Shown in pieces: positions 1-11,236 of a stretch of DNA of 64,000 nucleotides. Every line of letters starts with the position of its first letter. The first letter of the stretch is position 1. The DNA is from Asterias amurensis. Taxonomy: Eukaryota; Echinodermata; Asteroidea; Forcipulatida; Asteriidae. The stretch lies in NCBI RefSeq assembly GCF_032118995.1, contig NC_092656.1:19612965-19676964 (forward strand), written 5' to 3'. The notes under the pieces were generated by a model. It worked only from the letters and a program-made list of their open reading frames with translations. It was not told the DNA's origin and searched no databases. The translations under genes and the position numbers were made by a program.

Positions 1-241
1 CAAGCTGGCAACAGCCAATTTCTCTCATGCAAACATTGGTTTACCGTCTATGATTATGAATTCCACAAATCATGAATTGTGATTCTGTAACTAGCAGTGT
101 AACTACAACAATACATCAAGGAACTCGCCAAAAGGGGATTATAAACACCAAGCTAGCAAAAGCCAATATATCTCATACAAACATTGGTTTAACGTCTATG
201 ATTATGAAATGCACAAATCAAGAAATTGTGATAGTCGCTAG
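1..241 (+). repeat. Tandem duplication, period 148 bp
   Basis: Positions 1-94 and 149-241 are diverged copies of one unit. Both share CAAACATTGGTTTA followed by GTCTATGATTATGAA. The array may continue beyond the left edge. Confidence 0.8.
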
Positions 242-1318
242 CCGACAATACTTATTCTAGTCATTGTGAAATCAGCGGTAAGCTTAGTAGGATTTGAACC
301 CACAACCTTGTGTTTTATGTCTCTGAACTTTATTCGATACTGTTTGATCCATCAGGAAAAGGTTTGAATGATGATGATTCTGTTCTGAATTCACAAACCA
401 GGATCCTATCAATCGTTGAAGGTACACAACAAAACAAACTCAACCTTATATCAAGTACACAGTTTTGTTCTCACGGTCCAATCCGTGCACGTCCCTTAAC
501 AAGATTGATTCGACCACAATTTGAAATCAATCCAAACAATTTCCGGGACTTATGAGTGTTTTTACATCTGAACAACCAATGAAAATAACTCATTTTGGGG
601 AGTTTGTTTATTCCAAACGGAAATGAGATTATTTCATGGCATGATTTATACTGACCCAGTGACCAGGGGGTAATAGTATTTGGCTTCACCTTTGACCTCG
701 TTGCTAAGGTAAAATGTGAACTTTGTGTTATTGTTACTATTAGACACTCATGGCCAGTGCTCATGGCGGTAAACAACATGAAATGATTGAAATATGGCGT
801 TGGCGATATATAGTCCATGACGCTAAAAAACATCAATTTGTGATACAATATGTTGACTACATTCTATGGTGATGTAGATCCATTCATTCAAAAGCCCTCT
901 AGTTGAGTGGGCAATGCACTGTTTCTTGAGACGCAAGCTTAGACCGCTCTATAATGTTAGTAGGTACCAGATTTTATCAGTGAGAAAACCTACATGTTGA
1001 AAAACACTCTATATGAATTAGTTTCCAGTCAAATTCCCACATTAACTTCTGGGGGGGGGGGTATGTTTATAAGAAAGGTTTGCAGCAACATCATGTGAAT
1101 ATCTCTTTTGAGTAGAGTTGGTTCTGAAAAGAACTGATATTTCATGTTTTCATTGGTAAATGATGTAGCGCCCTCTACAGTCAAAAGAATGCTAACCATA
1201 GCACTGAAGCGCTAAACATGGCACTGAAGTATGAAGTAGGAAGAACCATGCCTGTTTAGAAGATTTTTTTCAGATCCCCCTTCACAACTGCAGACAAGTT
1301 CAGGACACCATTTCTTAC
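1..1318. other. USE1 intron 6 or downstream sequence, no exon seen
   Basis: I find no continuation of USE1 here. The sequence holds a 148-bp tandem duplication (1-241), a tRNA B-box-like stretch on the minus strand near 285-312, a G homopolymer near 1051-1062, and a fragment near 1103-1140 that resembles the start of the repeat at 19960-20040. The open frame at 471-848 on the minus strand has no recognisable domain. Confidence 0.6.
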
Positions 1319-4272
1319 CCTGTTATCATCTTTGATGATGTTACTTGCTACTATTGTATTATGTTTAAGACTTCTTGTGAGTGATAACATCTCCTCAGCT
1401 AACTTCTCCTGCATGTTATGATGATGTTGCAAGACAACGTCAAGATCTTCTGATGATGCCTTATCCTCAAGATCATGTAATCTGAGGATGGGATGAAAAG
1501 TCAATGAGGATCATTGTGGAAAAACAAACTTTTTGTTTTAAACTAACATCAAAGTTTCACTCTTTTTTTTAAAGTTTTCAAAAAAAAAGAGCTTAAAATA
1601 TTTGTTTATTTTACTACACATCCAACAGCACAAGTAGCGCCAAGAACAGGATAAATAGGGAATGAGAAGAAATTTTCAGTTTTATATGTGGGAGGAAACC
1701 CCCAATGGTGAAAACCCACCCAATCAGGTGGGGTCTGAAAAGCTAAATCACATTCAAGGCTTTGGTCTGAGGTGGGATTTGAACCGAGGTACACACAGAG
1801 GTGAAAGGCAGGAAAAGAAAATCTCTGAGCCAACCTGATACTTTATCTTTTGTTTCAAAGAAAAAACAATCAACTTAATTGCTTACAAACAGTGAATTTC
1901 AAGAAGATTTTAATCATAATTTGATCCCCTGGATATGAGTAATAGTGAATTGAAAAAATTGTGGTAAAATAGTAAATTATGATAAATATTGATAATATAT
2001 TCTTTTTGTTTCTTTTTACCTTCTATGTCTAACTCCATTCTCAGTCACATCATCAGGCTACAATAAAGGATAAAGAAACTGGAGTTAAACATTCAACTTT
2101 ACCACACAAAAAAACCTCAGGAATAGTCAACATTTCTCAACTCATTTACACAGCACAAAGGTAACAATCTTCTTTCAGGCAACAAAGACACTTGCCTCCA
2201 TTCCACTGGTTTTATATTTGTAATAATTTGTACCTTTCTATTTATCTCTTGCCAAATAAAAACAATAACATGCCTTCAACATTGCTCTTGAAGGGGGCAC
2301 AGCCATTCCCCTCTGGTTACGGGGCACTTGTAAAATGTAAATTGTATTGGAACTGTGGCATGGGGTTATAATAACCATAAAACAATATACTCCTGTTTTG
2401 AAAGCATACCTCTCCCAAGAGTTCTCGTCTCATCTCATTTGCATATCTTGACGTTGCTTGTAGATGTAGCTCTTTAGAGGATGTTGAGGGGGGATTGACG
2501 TTGGATTTAGAATCTGATGAGGAGGTTAAGGTTGCTGAGTGAAGAGCTGGAGCTAGGAGCTGGGTTGCCATGGCTTTCTCACTGGCAGAAGACTAAGGGA
2601 TAATAAGAAAAGATGACATTTTAGTCAATCATTTTGAAAGAATTTGACCTATACAAAAAAATAGGAATCACAATTAAATGACGAATCTCAATCAACTTTA
2701 ATGTATTAATACTGTTAAATAAAACCGTAGCCGCAAAGACCCAATGCCTACGCCACACTTTCAAAAAGCACCATCCCTGAGACTAAAAGGAGGTAGATCA
2801 TTGGACGATAGCCTTTGGGCGTAAAAACATGCACATGACCTCAGCATACTTGGTAGCTTTTCGCGTTATGCATGAGGGTCTATTGATTTCTATAGACCCC
2901 CTTACACAAGGTGGAACCCACCTCCGGACAATGCGCGCCCACAATTTCCATCATTTTGGGAGTCAATCTTTTGTGCAGGTTTTGCAAGGGATTTCTGCTG
3001 CGACTTGAAAATCTTGAAAAGGGAGTAAATATGATCAAATGTTCACCAAAAGCATATAGGCCTATTGGTGAAAAGGAAAAGAATATTTTAAAAAACCCAA
3101 AGATTGTAAGTATTGTAATTATTATTTACCAATTTCTGCGTTTGAATAAGTCCTTTCAAGAATTCAATCTTCTTATTATACTCAATCAGAGCTTCTTCAC
3201 TTGGTAAACTGGAAGAAAATAAAACCATATTATTAACAATTTTTAATGCAGTTTCAGTGCCACACGGTTTTATCCGATGAGTGATGAATTGACCATGTAC
3301 TGATGAAACAAAAGGTTGAAATTGTTTTGTTTCTAAAGGTCATTTGATACAAATCCTCTTAAATGTCAACATGAGAGATGGAACTTGTGCCACCCCTTAA
3401 CTCCAGAGGCTCACTTGTGACCTCAATCCTCCACTCCACTAGCGTATCCAGACATTTTCATCGGGGGGGGGGGGGGTGCAAAGACTTTTTGGGTGGCAAT
3501 TTAATGTTCAACTCAATTCTGATTTTGTTCTGTCTCATTTGGGGACAGAGAAGGGTTTAGATTGTTGGGTCAGGAGGGGGGGCACTTCACCACTCCTTTG
3601 TACCCGGACCAAGTAGTAAGCTTGTTATGCGGGCCTACGGCCCTCAATTATTCGCAATCCTTCAACTTCATGATGCGAATTTTGTAGTACTTAGGCCAAG
3701 TACTGAAAGCTTTCCACTTTCAAAACTTATTGTCTTCCTTGATTACCAAACTTACCTAGGTGATCTTTTCAGCTCTGCAAGTTTCTCTTGAAGTGCACCA
3801 ACAAACTTTAATAAAATAAAAAGATAACTCTAATAAAAAAAATTGTTTGACAACTGACTTTTAATTTGTTTTTATAATATCAAATACAGAACAAAAATTA
3901 ATTCAGATTTGTTAACAGAAAGACTTTACTACATATTTCACCTAAAATATAATGACTTGTGTTAAAAACAAGGGCTGCCATATGTCTACCCCTAGATCTA
4001 TCATTGAGAACTAACCTCATACATGTAGTTCTAGGAGTATGATCTGTCCACATCCTTTGATTTGAGAAGTACAAGTAAAGACTCTAACCGAGCTGGGACA
4101 CCCCCCCCCCTTCCCCAATTCTCAACCCCCCATCTTTCCATTTCAGGACAGACTTTGAGGTCTTAGTTTTTCGTACCTTCTCCAACCTCCAATCACCATG
4201 ATTCTGTTCTCCGGCCATTGTTTCACATCTTGACAATAACCTCTGAAGGTTGATCTCCAATTTTGACGACAT
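1319..4272 (-). CDS. USE1: USE1 vesicle transport SNARE, partial (3' end off the left edge)
   Basis: This is the orthologue of USE1, a tail-anchored SNARE of the ER/ERGIC that works with syntaxin-18, SEC20 and SEC22B in Golgi-to-ER retrograde transport. Coding exons in transcript order are 4272-4177, 3805-3756, 3208-3130, 2592-2410, 2057-2020 and 1481-1319. All have AG/GT borders and their phases agree, giving about 203 residues. The N-terminus reads MSSKLEINLQRLLSRCE, very close to the family's start. The middle has the RYANEMRRELLG block. The last visible exon has the SNARE-type helix QEKLAEEMLSLTRSLK. The final 55 or so residues, including the membrane anchor, are not found in 1-1318 and probably lie beyond the edge. 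I start at 4272 because it aligns with the family; an in-frame ATG at 4284 would add four residues. A good acceptor just upstream of the ATG (near 4335) suggests a 5'UTR intron. Confidence 0.93.
1600..1848 (-). mobile_element. tRNA-derived SINE in USE1 intron 5
   Basis: On the minus strand a pol III A-box-like TTGGCTCAGAG is followed about 45 bp later by the B-box-like GGTTCAAATCC, then an unrelated tail. This is the layout of a tRNA-derived SINE. It lies between USE1 coding exons 5 and 6. Confidence 0.6.
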
Positions 4273-4579
4273 CGTCTCCAGCAAATGATTGCCAGATTTA
4301 AACGGTCAGTAGGTTTTAGAAACAAAATCTGCAGGAAAAGCATAGAATAGTATGATAAATAATCATGTTTCATAATCGTGTCCATAATAATTCAAAAGTT
4401 AAACAAAAAACATGTAGTGAACAAACCTTGTTTTGTGTAGTGTAGCCTACTTTGAAGTTTGTGTAGTGCAATTATTACTTTTTGATTTAAGGTTGAACAA
4501 AGAAAAAAATGACTTGGGATTAATGTGCCACCACTCTACCAACATAACGAACTGACCTATTTTCTATATTAGAAATAAG

Positions 4580-4711
4580 GGATAACTTTCCGTATGGCGC
4601 CACCACTTTATCACTCATTTTTACAAAAAGGGATATCTCATTGAGGTAAATGAGATACTATATTATTTCATATCGAATAAAAAAGTGGTGGCGCCATACG
4701 GAAACTTTTCC
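4580..4711. mobile_element. 132-bp MITE with 8-bp target duplication (copy 1)
   Basis: The termini are inverted: GGATAACTTTCCGTATGGCG at the left, and at the right the complement of GGAAAAGTTTCCGTATGGCG. The element is flanked on both sides by GAAATAAG (4572-4579 and 4712-4719). An 8-bp duplication is typical of hAT transposons. There is no coding capacity. A second copy of the same length lies at 5940-6071. Confidence 0.9.
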
Positions 4712-5939
4712 GAAATAAGAACCAGTTTGAACTGGGGCACTGTACTCTCTTTTTTTCTCTCGATTTTTTTTCTCCATTTTTGCCTACAAACTATCTGTGA
4801 GGCGCTAGGGCTTGTTGTAGTAGGACCGATAATGACAAGTTTTATTCAACGCTCCAGTCACTGGGTCTACCATGATTTAACCTAGGCAGTTTCCCTGGAC
4901 TCGAGTGGTTGTTTTTTTAATTGAATAAATAATAAAAATTAAATATTAAAATTTGTAAAGTAAATATTCTCAATTTCGTGTTCAAAATCAGATCCCAAAT
5001 ATTAAAATAACTACGAAAACCTTTAAATGTCCTCAGCTGAGTCTCAAGTTGAGGCTGGATTCTAGCCTTGAATGGGAACTTACCAATGATGAGATTCAAA
5101 GAAAACCAACACGTTTAATCACAGCTGTCGTGTCAGAAAATGTGGAGTGTGTGCAACGCAAGCAGAAATGACGAAAACTTGTAGTGAGTCTGGCTCATCT
5201 GTTTTGACTGCGTACTGTGTAATGAACTTTGTACGAACCAGACAACATTGCATGACCTGCGACTACTGACCTCAAGCCTTGTACCAAAATATTTTTTTAT
5301 TTAGTAATATTTGTTATACAATGTTATAGTTTTTTTTCCATTTTAACATTTAAATATATTTTTAATTGTTGATTTTGATTTTTAATTGAAACAAAACTAT
5401 CTATTGACAATTGTAAAATGATTTAAAATTAAAAGCACATTATACAGATATAATTAAAAAAATGGCAGCTTCCATGTTGTGACGAAAAAGGAATAAATTG
5501 CATGCAGTCTGTCGGGAAGAACGGTCCACAGCACAATAAACGGTAAGATTTGTTTTAACACAGATTATTAGTATCCTCAACTTCTAGAAGTATGTGCAAT
5601 TGCAAAGCTTAAGGTAGGCTGAAGAATTTTAGATTTGACTGAATGCCATGAAATATTTAACAAGATATGGAGTTAGAAATTTTGGGCCATGCACAGTGCC
5701 ACCACAACAGACAGTTCGGCTTCAACAGTACACTGGCTGTGCTGGATTTGTCCGGAAACCGGGCATGTTTTCATTTGTGGCATTACAAATTACAAATAGG
5801 CCTATCAATAATAAACGTATAAATATTATTCCCACCACCCTCTTTTTCACTTCTACCTGATAATTTATTTGATGTATTTTGTAAATAAAATTTTCTGTCG
5901 ATACAAGACAAGTCAAATGTATTGTCTTGTGAATGTAAG

Positions 5940-6071
5940 GGATAACTTTCCGTATGGCGCTACCACTTTTTCACTCATTTTTACAAAAAGGGAAATCTCA
6001 TTGAGGTAAATTAGATACTATATTATTTCATATCGAATGAAAAAGTGGTGGCGCCATACGGAAACTTTTCC
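5940..6071. mobile_element. 132-bp MITE with 8-bp target duplication (copy 2)
   Basis: This has the same termini and length as the element at 4580-4711. It is flanked by a different 8-bp duplication, AATGTAAG (5932-5939 and 6072-6079), so it is an independent insertion. It abuts the large palindrome starting at 6088. Confidence 0.9.
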
Positions 6072-6087
6072 AATGTAAGTTTAATTA

Positions 6088-6744
6088 GGGTCCTACTAAA
6101 AGCCGACAACAAGCCGACAACGCCGACAACAAGTCCAGAGCGCCGCCAACACGCCGCCAACAAGTTTTAAATACCTCAAAAATGGCAAATAAACCATATA
6201 CATTTTAGAACTATGTGTGTTTTGTAATATAAACATAAATTTAATGGAAAAACTTCACGAAAAGTGTGAATTTTTAACCAGAAAAAAAACTTAACGTTCA
6301 CGGAGAACGGTCGGACGCCATCTTGGCTTAAAATCGTGTTTGGACCAGTCCATTATGATGCGGGTGAGTCAGACTTAGCAATAGAGGGCGGGCGTCATGC
6401 ACTGTGCACACTGCAGTGAAGGTCTTCACATGAAGCCCGCCCTCTGTTGTTGACAAGTGCTAAATCTACCCGTATCATAATGGTCTGGTCCAAACACGGT
6501 TTTTAAGCCAAGATGGCGTCCGACCGCTTTCCGTGCAAGTGAAGTTTTTTTCTGGTTAAAAATTCACACTTTTTGTGAAGTTTTTACATTAACTTTATGT
6601 TTATATTACAGAACACATATAGTTCTAAAATGTATATGGTTTATTTGCCATTTTTGAGGTATTTAAAACGTGTTGGCGGCGTGTTGGCGGCGCTCTGGAC
6701 TTGTTGTCGGCGTTGTCGGCTTGTTGTCGGCTTTTAGTAGGACC
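6088..6744. mobile_element. 657-bp palindromic fold-back transposon with 9-bp target duplication
   Basis: The left end starts GGGTCCTACTAAAAGCCGAC and the right end is its inverted complement ending in AGTAGGACC. The arms match for about 320 bp each and meet near 6415. The element is flanked by perfect 9-bp repeats GTTTAATTA (6079-6087 and 6745-6753). Both arms carry short iterations of GCCGACAAC and GCCGCCAAC. There is no open frame of note. A 9-bp duplication with very long inverted termini fits a non-autonomous Mutator-like element, but the superfamily is an inference. Confidence 0.88.
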
Positions 6745-7406
6745 GTTTAATTAAAGTTATTTAAAAAAAAATATCGTGGTTAACCCATTTGCAGAGCGGA
6801 GGTATGTTATTGTTATGTTCTCTACACAGGTTTCTCTTGCCTATTTTTGTTATCAATATCATCCCATCTTTGATCTTGTTTGTTTTTCTTTAATTGCCCA
6901 TTGTTAGAATAGTTGCATCCTGATGCAGCGCCAGCTTGCTCTACCCTTTCATGATTCCCTGACATTCATACAATATGCATTTACTGACAATCATTTGTCC
7001 TCACCACTTTACTCCTATTGATTCATAGCCACTAATTGTTTCTAAATAGAAACTTTGATTGGCTATGAGTTTCCCGCTATTTCTGGATCCCTTCCCTTTA
7101 TTCTTTGCTCCTTATTTCTATAATAAATTGGTATGTATTTTTTTGTACTTGTTTATGCCTCTGGAAGAAGGTCCGGTTTTGATCGAAAGCTAAGGCCATC
7201 TACCCTACTCAAGTATTATAATAATGATATGATATTATTTATGTGCCTCATTTATTTGCATACTTTACGTGACTAAACCAATAACGTCAAACGATGATTA
7301 AAATAACAAAGGATTAGAAGACCAAGTCTCTTTTTTTAAGACATAATATTAAACTTTAACCCTCTTCTCAAATTTTCTGGATGCGGCATCTGGAAGTTTT
7401 GTAAAA

Positions 7407-8771
7407 ATGTACTCAAAGTTTGGCGTTTGTTCTTGTTCATCAAAACCTTCAGTTATTCACCAAAAGGTTAGTAAAATACTTTATCAAACCTTAATAATAA
7501 TTTTGTGAACAATATTGTTTTCTATCTCTTGGCCAATTTTGATGGAGGTTTGACAAGTATAAGCCCTTTTTGGGATTCTCAAACAATGCTTAAATGTCTG
7601 GTATCTTTTTAGTAAAAGCTTTCAAAATATGTTTTATTTCATTTAGACCGAATGTAGGCCTAGAATAAGAATTTGTGAATATTTTTCTCAACTTCCAATG
7701 TGTAATTTTTCTAAACGCAACTTCAACGGCTTGTTTTATTCATTATTCATTCCCTTTTCGTCCATAGGGTTTCTTTGCTGATGCAACCATGCGGAAACAA
7801 CGTAAAGTCCCACCACTCCCTGCAAAGCCAGGACGTGCCCTTCAACATCTTAAGGAATTGTACAGTCATGCCCCTTCTGAGCGGGAAGACTTGAAGATCG
7901 GACATGTGCTCCTTTTGTTTTGTGATCATGAGAAGTCGGTTGCAAAGACCATCCGTGCTCTCGTTGAACTACTTCCAGCAGCAACATGCACGACGGCCAA
8001 TCTTTTGAAACCGATTCTTAAAAAATTTGAATCGTGCAAGAATCTAGGAAGAGAGACCGAGAAAGTTAAATTTGTGGACCTTCCAGCCAACAGACAACAG
8101 ACTCTTCTCCAGGACATTCAGGCGTTTCAGAACCTTTGCCAAGACTCAGACGTGGTAAACTTACGCCTCAAGAATTGAAGTTGAAGAAAAGAGTAAATTT
8201 TGTGATGCAAAGATGGGTCACAGAAAAGAAGAGATATCAGAAACTGTTCAAAGAATTACGAGAGAAAGTGGATATTCAGAAAGTAAATAAGATTAAGTAT
8301 CTCAAAAAAGATATCAAAAGGAAACAAAACTCCATGAAGCAAAAAGATGCAAAGATAAAGCTGCTTATGAAACGGGTCAAGGAATTGGAAAAATTACAGC
8401 AAGAGCCTGCTTTGCACTCTGACCCTGATCAAAGCATAGAGACATTGAAAAAACTGAACCGTAGCCATAAGTACTTGAAACTATCCAACAAGAACAAATG
8501 CAAGAAAGTTACAACTGAATTTGTACCAAAGAAAAAGTATATGAAGGTGAAGGCAGAACTCAAAATAACAGATGAACTGATCAATCAACGCAAACAAGAA
8601 ATTTGTGAACTTAAAGAGAAATTAGCTGAGATAGAGAAGGAGAACAAAACAAGAGCAGATTGCGAAACATACAACGTTGAAGCACAAATGCAAAATGTCC
8701 CAACATTGATTCAGAGTTCAGCGAAACAAGGCGAAACAGTGGCCCCTATACATCACATAGAACAATTGTAA
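7407..8771 (+). CDS. Unrecognised lysine-rich coiled-coil gene with an internal frame break
   Basis: I do not recognise this gene. A short exon 7407-7466 (MYSKFGVCSCSSKPSVIHQK) ends at a GTTAGT donor and joins in phase 0 to an exon starting at 7768 after a CATAG acceptor. That frame runs to a stop at 8176-8178 with a basic, proline-rich start and a helical region. A second frame (-1) is open from 8070 to the stop at 8769-8771. It encodes about 210 residues after the overlap, dominated by K/E/Q heptad-like coiled coil (roughly 8190-8660). No splice pair near 8070-8178 restores the frame convincingly. It could be a frameshifted pseudogene, a sequence error, or a gene with an unrecognised intron. 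Two AATAAA signals at 9142 and 9155 would suit its 3' end. Neither frame resembles a transposase I know. Confidence 0.5.
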
Positions 8772-9141
8772 GCAGATGGCAAGGGTGCTTGAAAGCATCG
8801 CAGACCTAGGGATGAAAACTAAAGTTGGTGACGAAAACTGACAGTCTTACACTTGGCTTCGCTGCAACAAAACAGGAAGGTTCATGTATTCATGTGCGAC
8901 ACAAAAATACTGAAGTGTTATTGCAGTAGATGAATTGCAAGAGGAGGCACTGACTGCCAATGACTATTTTCAATAATCACATCACCTTTTCAGTGCAGTA
9001 TATTACATAATTGTTTCTAAACATTACCCTGTGTTTGCCAAAGGTTGAGTCGGGGTTGTCAGCCTAGTGTTCTTCACGGTTATAATAAATTTGTTGTTAT
9101 TTGTTTTTGTTTTTTTTGTTTTCCCTGAAAAGCATTTGGAA

Positions 9142-9160
9142 AATAAATATTGTAAATAAA
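9142..9160 (+). terminator. Two poly(A) signals
   Basis: AATAAA occurs at 9142-9147 and again at 9155-9160, about 380 bp after the stop of the coiled-coil frame and before the next repeat. They are placed as expected for its 3' end. Confidence 0.45.
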
Positions 9161-9382
9161 ACTTTCATTCCTAGTTTTGTATAAATACACCCACTTTCCC
9201 ATTGTCAATTACATCGATACAAGCCCTATGGGTTTCTAGATGGCTCACCGCTCAATGTGTTTATTTTCTTCAAAGCCAATGTTTTATGACTGGTTGTTTG
9301 CTTGAGTGGAAATAAATAAATAAATAAACAAACAAAAAATTACATGTATGTATTTGGCTGAGCTGACTCTGATTTCCATTAA

Positions 9383-9708
9383 AGGAATTGGGTACCTTTT
9401 CAAAATGTTCATAGATTTACATTAAACTTACAGGGTTTGAAGATAATGATAGTGGAAAGCTTCCCTTCAAATATTACTTGACTGAGGTGCTGTAGTTTTT
9501 GAGAAGCTAGTAAAACAATGTCATGAAAATAATTATTGTAAATGATTAAAATAATTTTCGTCTCATCATGACATTGTTTTACTCATTTCCCCAAAAACAG
9601 CACCTCAGCACTGGGAAGCTTTCTACTATCATTATCTTCAAACTGTGTAAGTTTAGTGTAAATCTGTGGACATTGTGTTTTTTGTCCTACAAAAGTTACA
9701 TAGACCCT
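9383..9708. mobile_element. TTAA-type fold-back MITE, family A copy 1
   Basis: It begins AGGAATTGGGTAC and ends ACATAGACCCT, with TTAA on each side (9379-9382 and 9709-9712). The two halves are inverted copies centred near 9550. Related copies lie at 28501-28854 and 60710-61056. Confidence 0.85.
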
Positions 9709-10671
9709 TTAAGAGGATTACCAAAATATTTTCATTCCAAAGTTATGTCAAACATTATAGTAATACCATGAATGACAGGGTAGCAGTAAATCATAAAGAA
9801 GTTGGATGAGTATTTGGATAAGACTCTTAATGAACTAAATTGTCCTTAACACCCTTTAGACACAATCGATAAGAAGGTTACAGACTTTTGCGTTAAATGG
9901 TTGAAAAATGGGCCTAAGCAGTCGGAATTCAAATCATATACCCTAAGGTATAGTTTACCATTAAATAAATTGCCAAAATTATTTCAAATTCGATGAAACT
10001 AAAAGTGCCATAACTTTGTGTTTGTACATGTATATGGTCATAAAATGGAGTTCTTTGTATAATTGGAAAGGTATTTTACAGGGCTTGATACTTTTTTTTA
10101 ACAAGAGTATGGAATAAATATATTATTGAATAACAGAGTGTTTTCTTTTACTTACTTTTTTACATTCTTGTGGTTTTTTATTCTTTGCCGGGCCTACTTT
10201 TAATTATATGCTTACTTTCTGTGTAAAGCGCTATATAAGTGTATTTTACTTTTTATTACTAAACTTACATGCTTTTTTAAAACTTTTAAAATGTGTAATG
10301 TCTATTTTCACTTGGTTAAATGCATTTAGGGGTCATTAAGCGTGAAAAGGTTTCAACCGATTTCAACTTTTGGTTTTGAGTTCAACCCAAACAAGATCTT
10401 GGCTTCTTTTTGTCAGTTTTCAGTTATGAGTTGTTGTCGATTAAAGAGTTGGTGAAGAAATTAATTTCTGTTGTTTTGTTATTCTTTCTTTGCAGTGTTT
10501 CCCATTTTTATTAGTATCCATGTTTACGTATGCGTTGTTATAAAGTTTTGATTTATTTGAAGTATGTACTGATGCAATGCTCATATGAATGTTCATCTGT
10601 GTACATTTGTTTGATTACCTTTTGCCCAAGCAGTAACACATGTTGTAATCTTTGTCTGTACTATTGGTAGA

Positions 10672-10742
10672 CCCAGTAACTGAGGCGCTGTACTCCTTTT
10701 GTTTTTAAAAAGGAGTACAGCGCCCAAGTAACTGGGTCTATT
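10672..10742. repeat. Short inverted repeat
   Basis: TAGACCCAGTAACT with GGCGCTGTACTCC is mirrored by GGAGTACAGCGCC with AGTAACTGGGTCTA around an AT-rich loop. It is probably the remnant of a small fold-back element. Confidence 0.7.
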
Positions 10743-11236
10743 GTATCACTAGAAATAATGTAACTCAGCAACTGTAGGCCTATTGTATATCAAATTACAT
10801 TTTTGGGTTTCAACTTAATAGTTTTAAAACTACAATAATGTTGATCGTTTAATAATTGCAGGCTTACATACAACACTTGAAAGAGTTTAAGCCCTAGTTA
10901 TTCCTAGTTTCAGTATTGAGTTAATAATAAACATGGACCAGCTTTTTCTTTAAATTAACTTAGTGTGCTATGAGTGAGTTAAAAAAACACCTTCCTGCTC
11001 AGTTGTCAAGTAAGTAAGCTATTAAGTTAGGTTAAAATTAAAATTTAATAACCATTTCAATGTATTTTTTATTTTCAGATTTCTTTGAGAGCCTGTCCAT
11101 AAAATTATCCTAGGTGGCTTTGCAGTTACTGAATGAATGTCCATATTGGGCAAGTCTTGATGATAAGGAGTCTTCTATTGACCATCACGCTCTGAGACAA
11201 TGATCTGATGACTTCTACATTCGTTTGTCTAACATC

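Larger units (their letters stand above)
4285..7406. other. Intergenic region between USE1 and the coiled-coil gene
   Basis: USE1 (minus) and the next gene (plus) diverge from here. The stretch contains two 132-bp MITEs and one large palindrome. On the minus strand a strong donor (GTAAGT just below 5084) together with the acceptor near 4335 could define a non-coding first exon of USE1 around 5084-5160. I see no protein-coding exon otherwise. The sequence from about 6760 to 7380 is AT-rich and unremarkable. Confidence 0.5.
8772..11236. other. Intergenic region between the coiled-coil gene and the mTERF gene
   Basis: This holds a TTAA-flanked fold-back element (9383-9708), an (AAAT)n run near 9310-9337, and a short hairpin (10672-10742) whose arms contain GGAGTACAGCGCC. 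An acceptor-like TTTGCAG near 11125 suggests that the mTERF gene has a spliced 5'UTR. I see no coding exon. Confidence 0.5.

Noticed and set aside
471..848. 125-codon open frame on the minus strand
   Set aside because: No similarity to the missing USE1 C-terminus, no domain and no transmembrane anchor; composition looks random.
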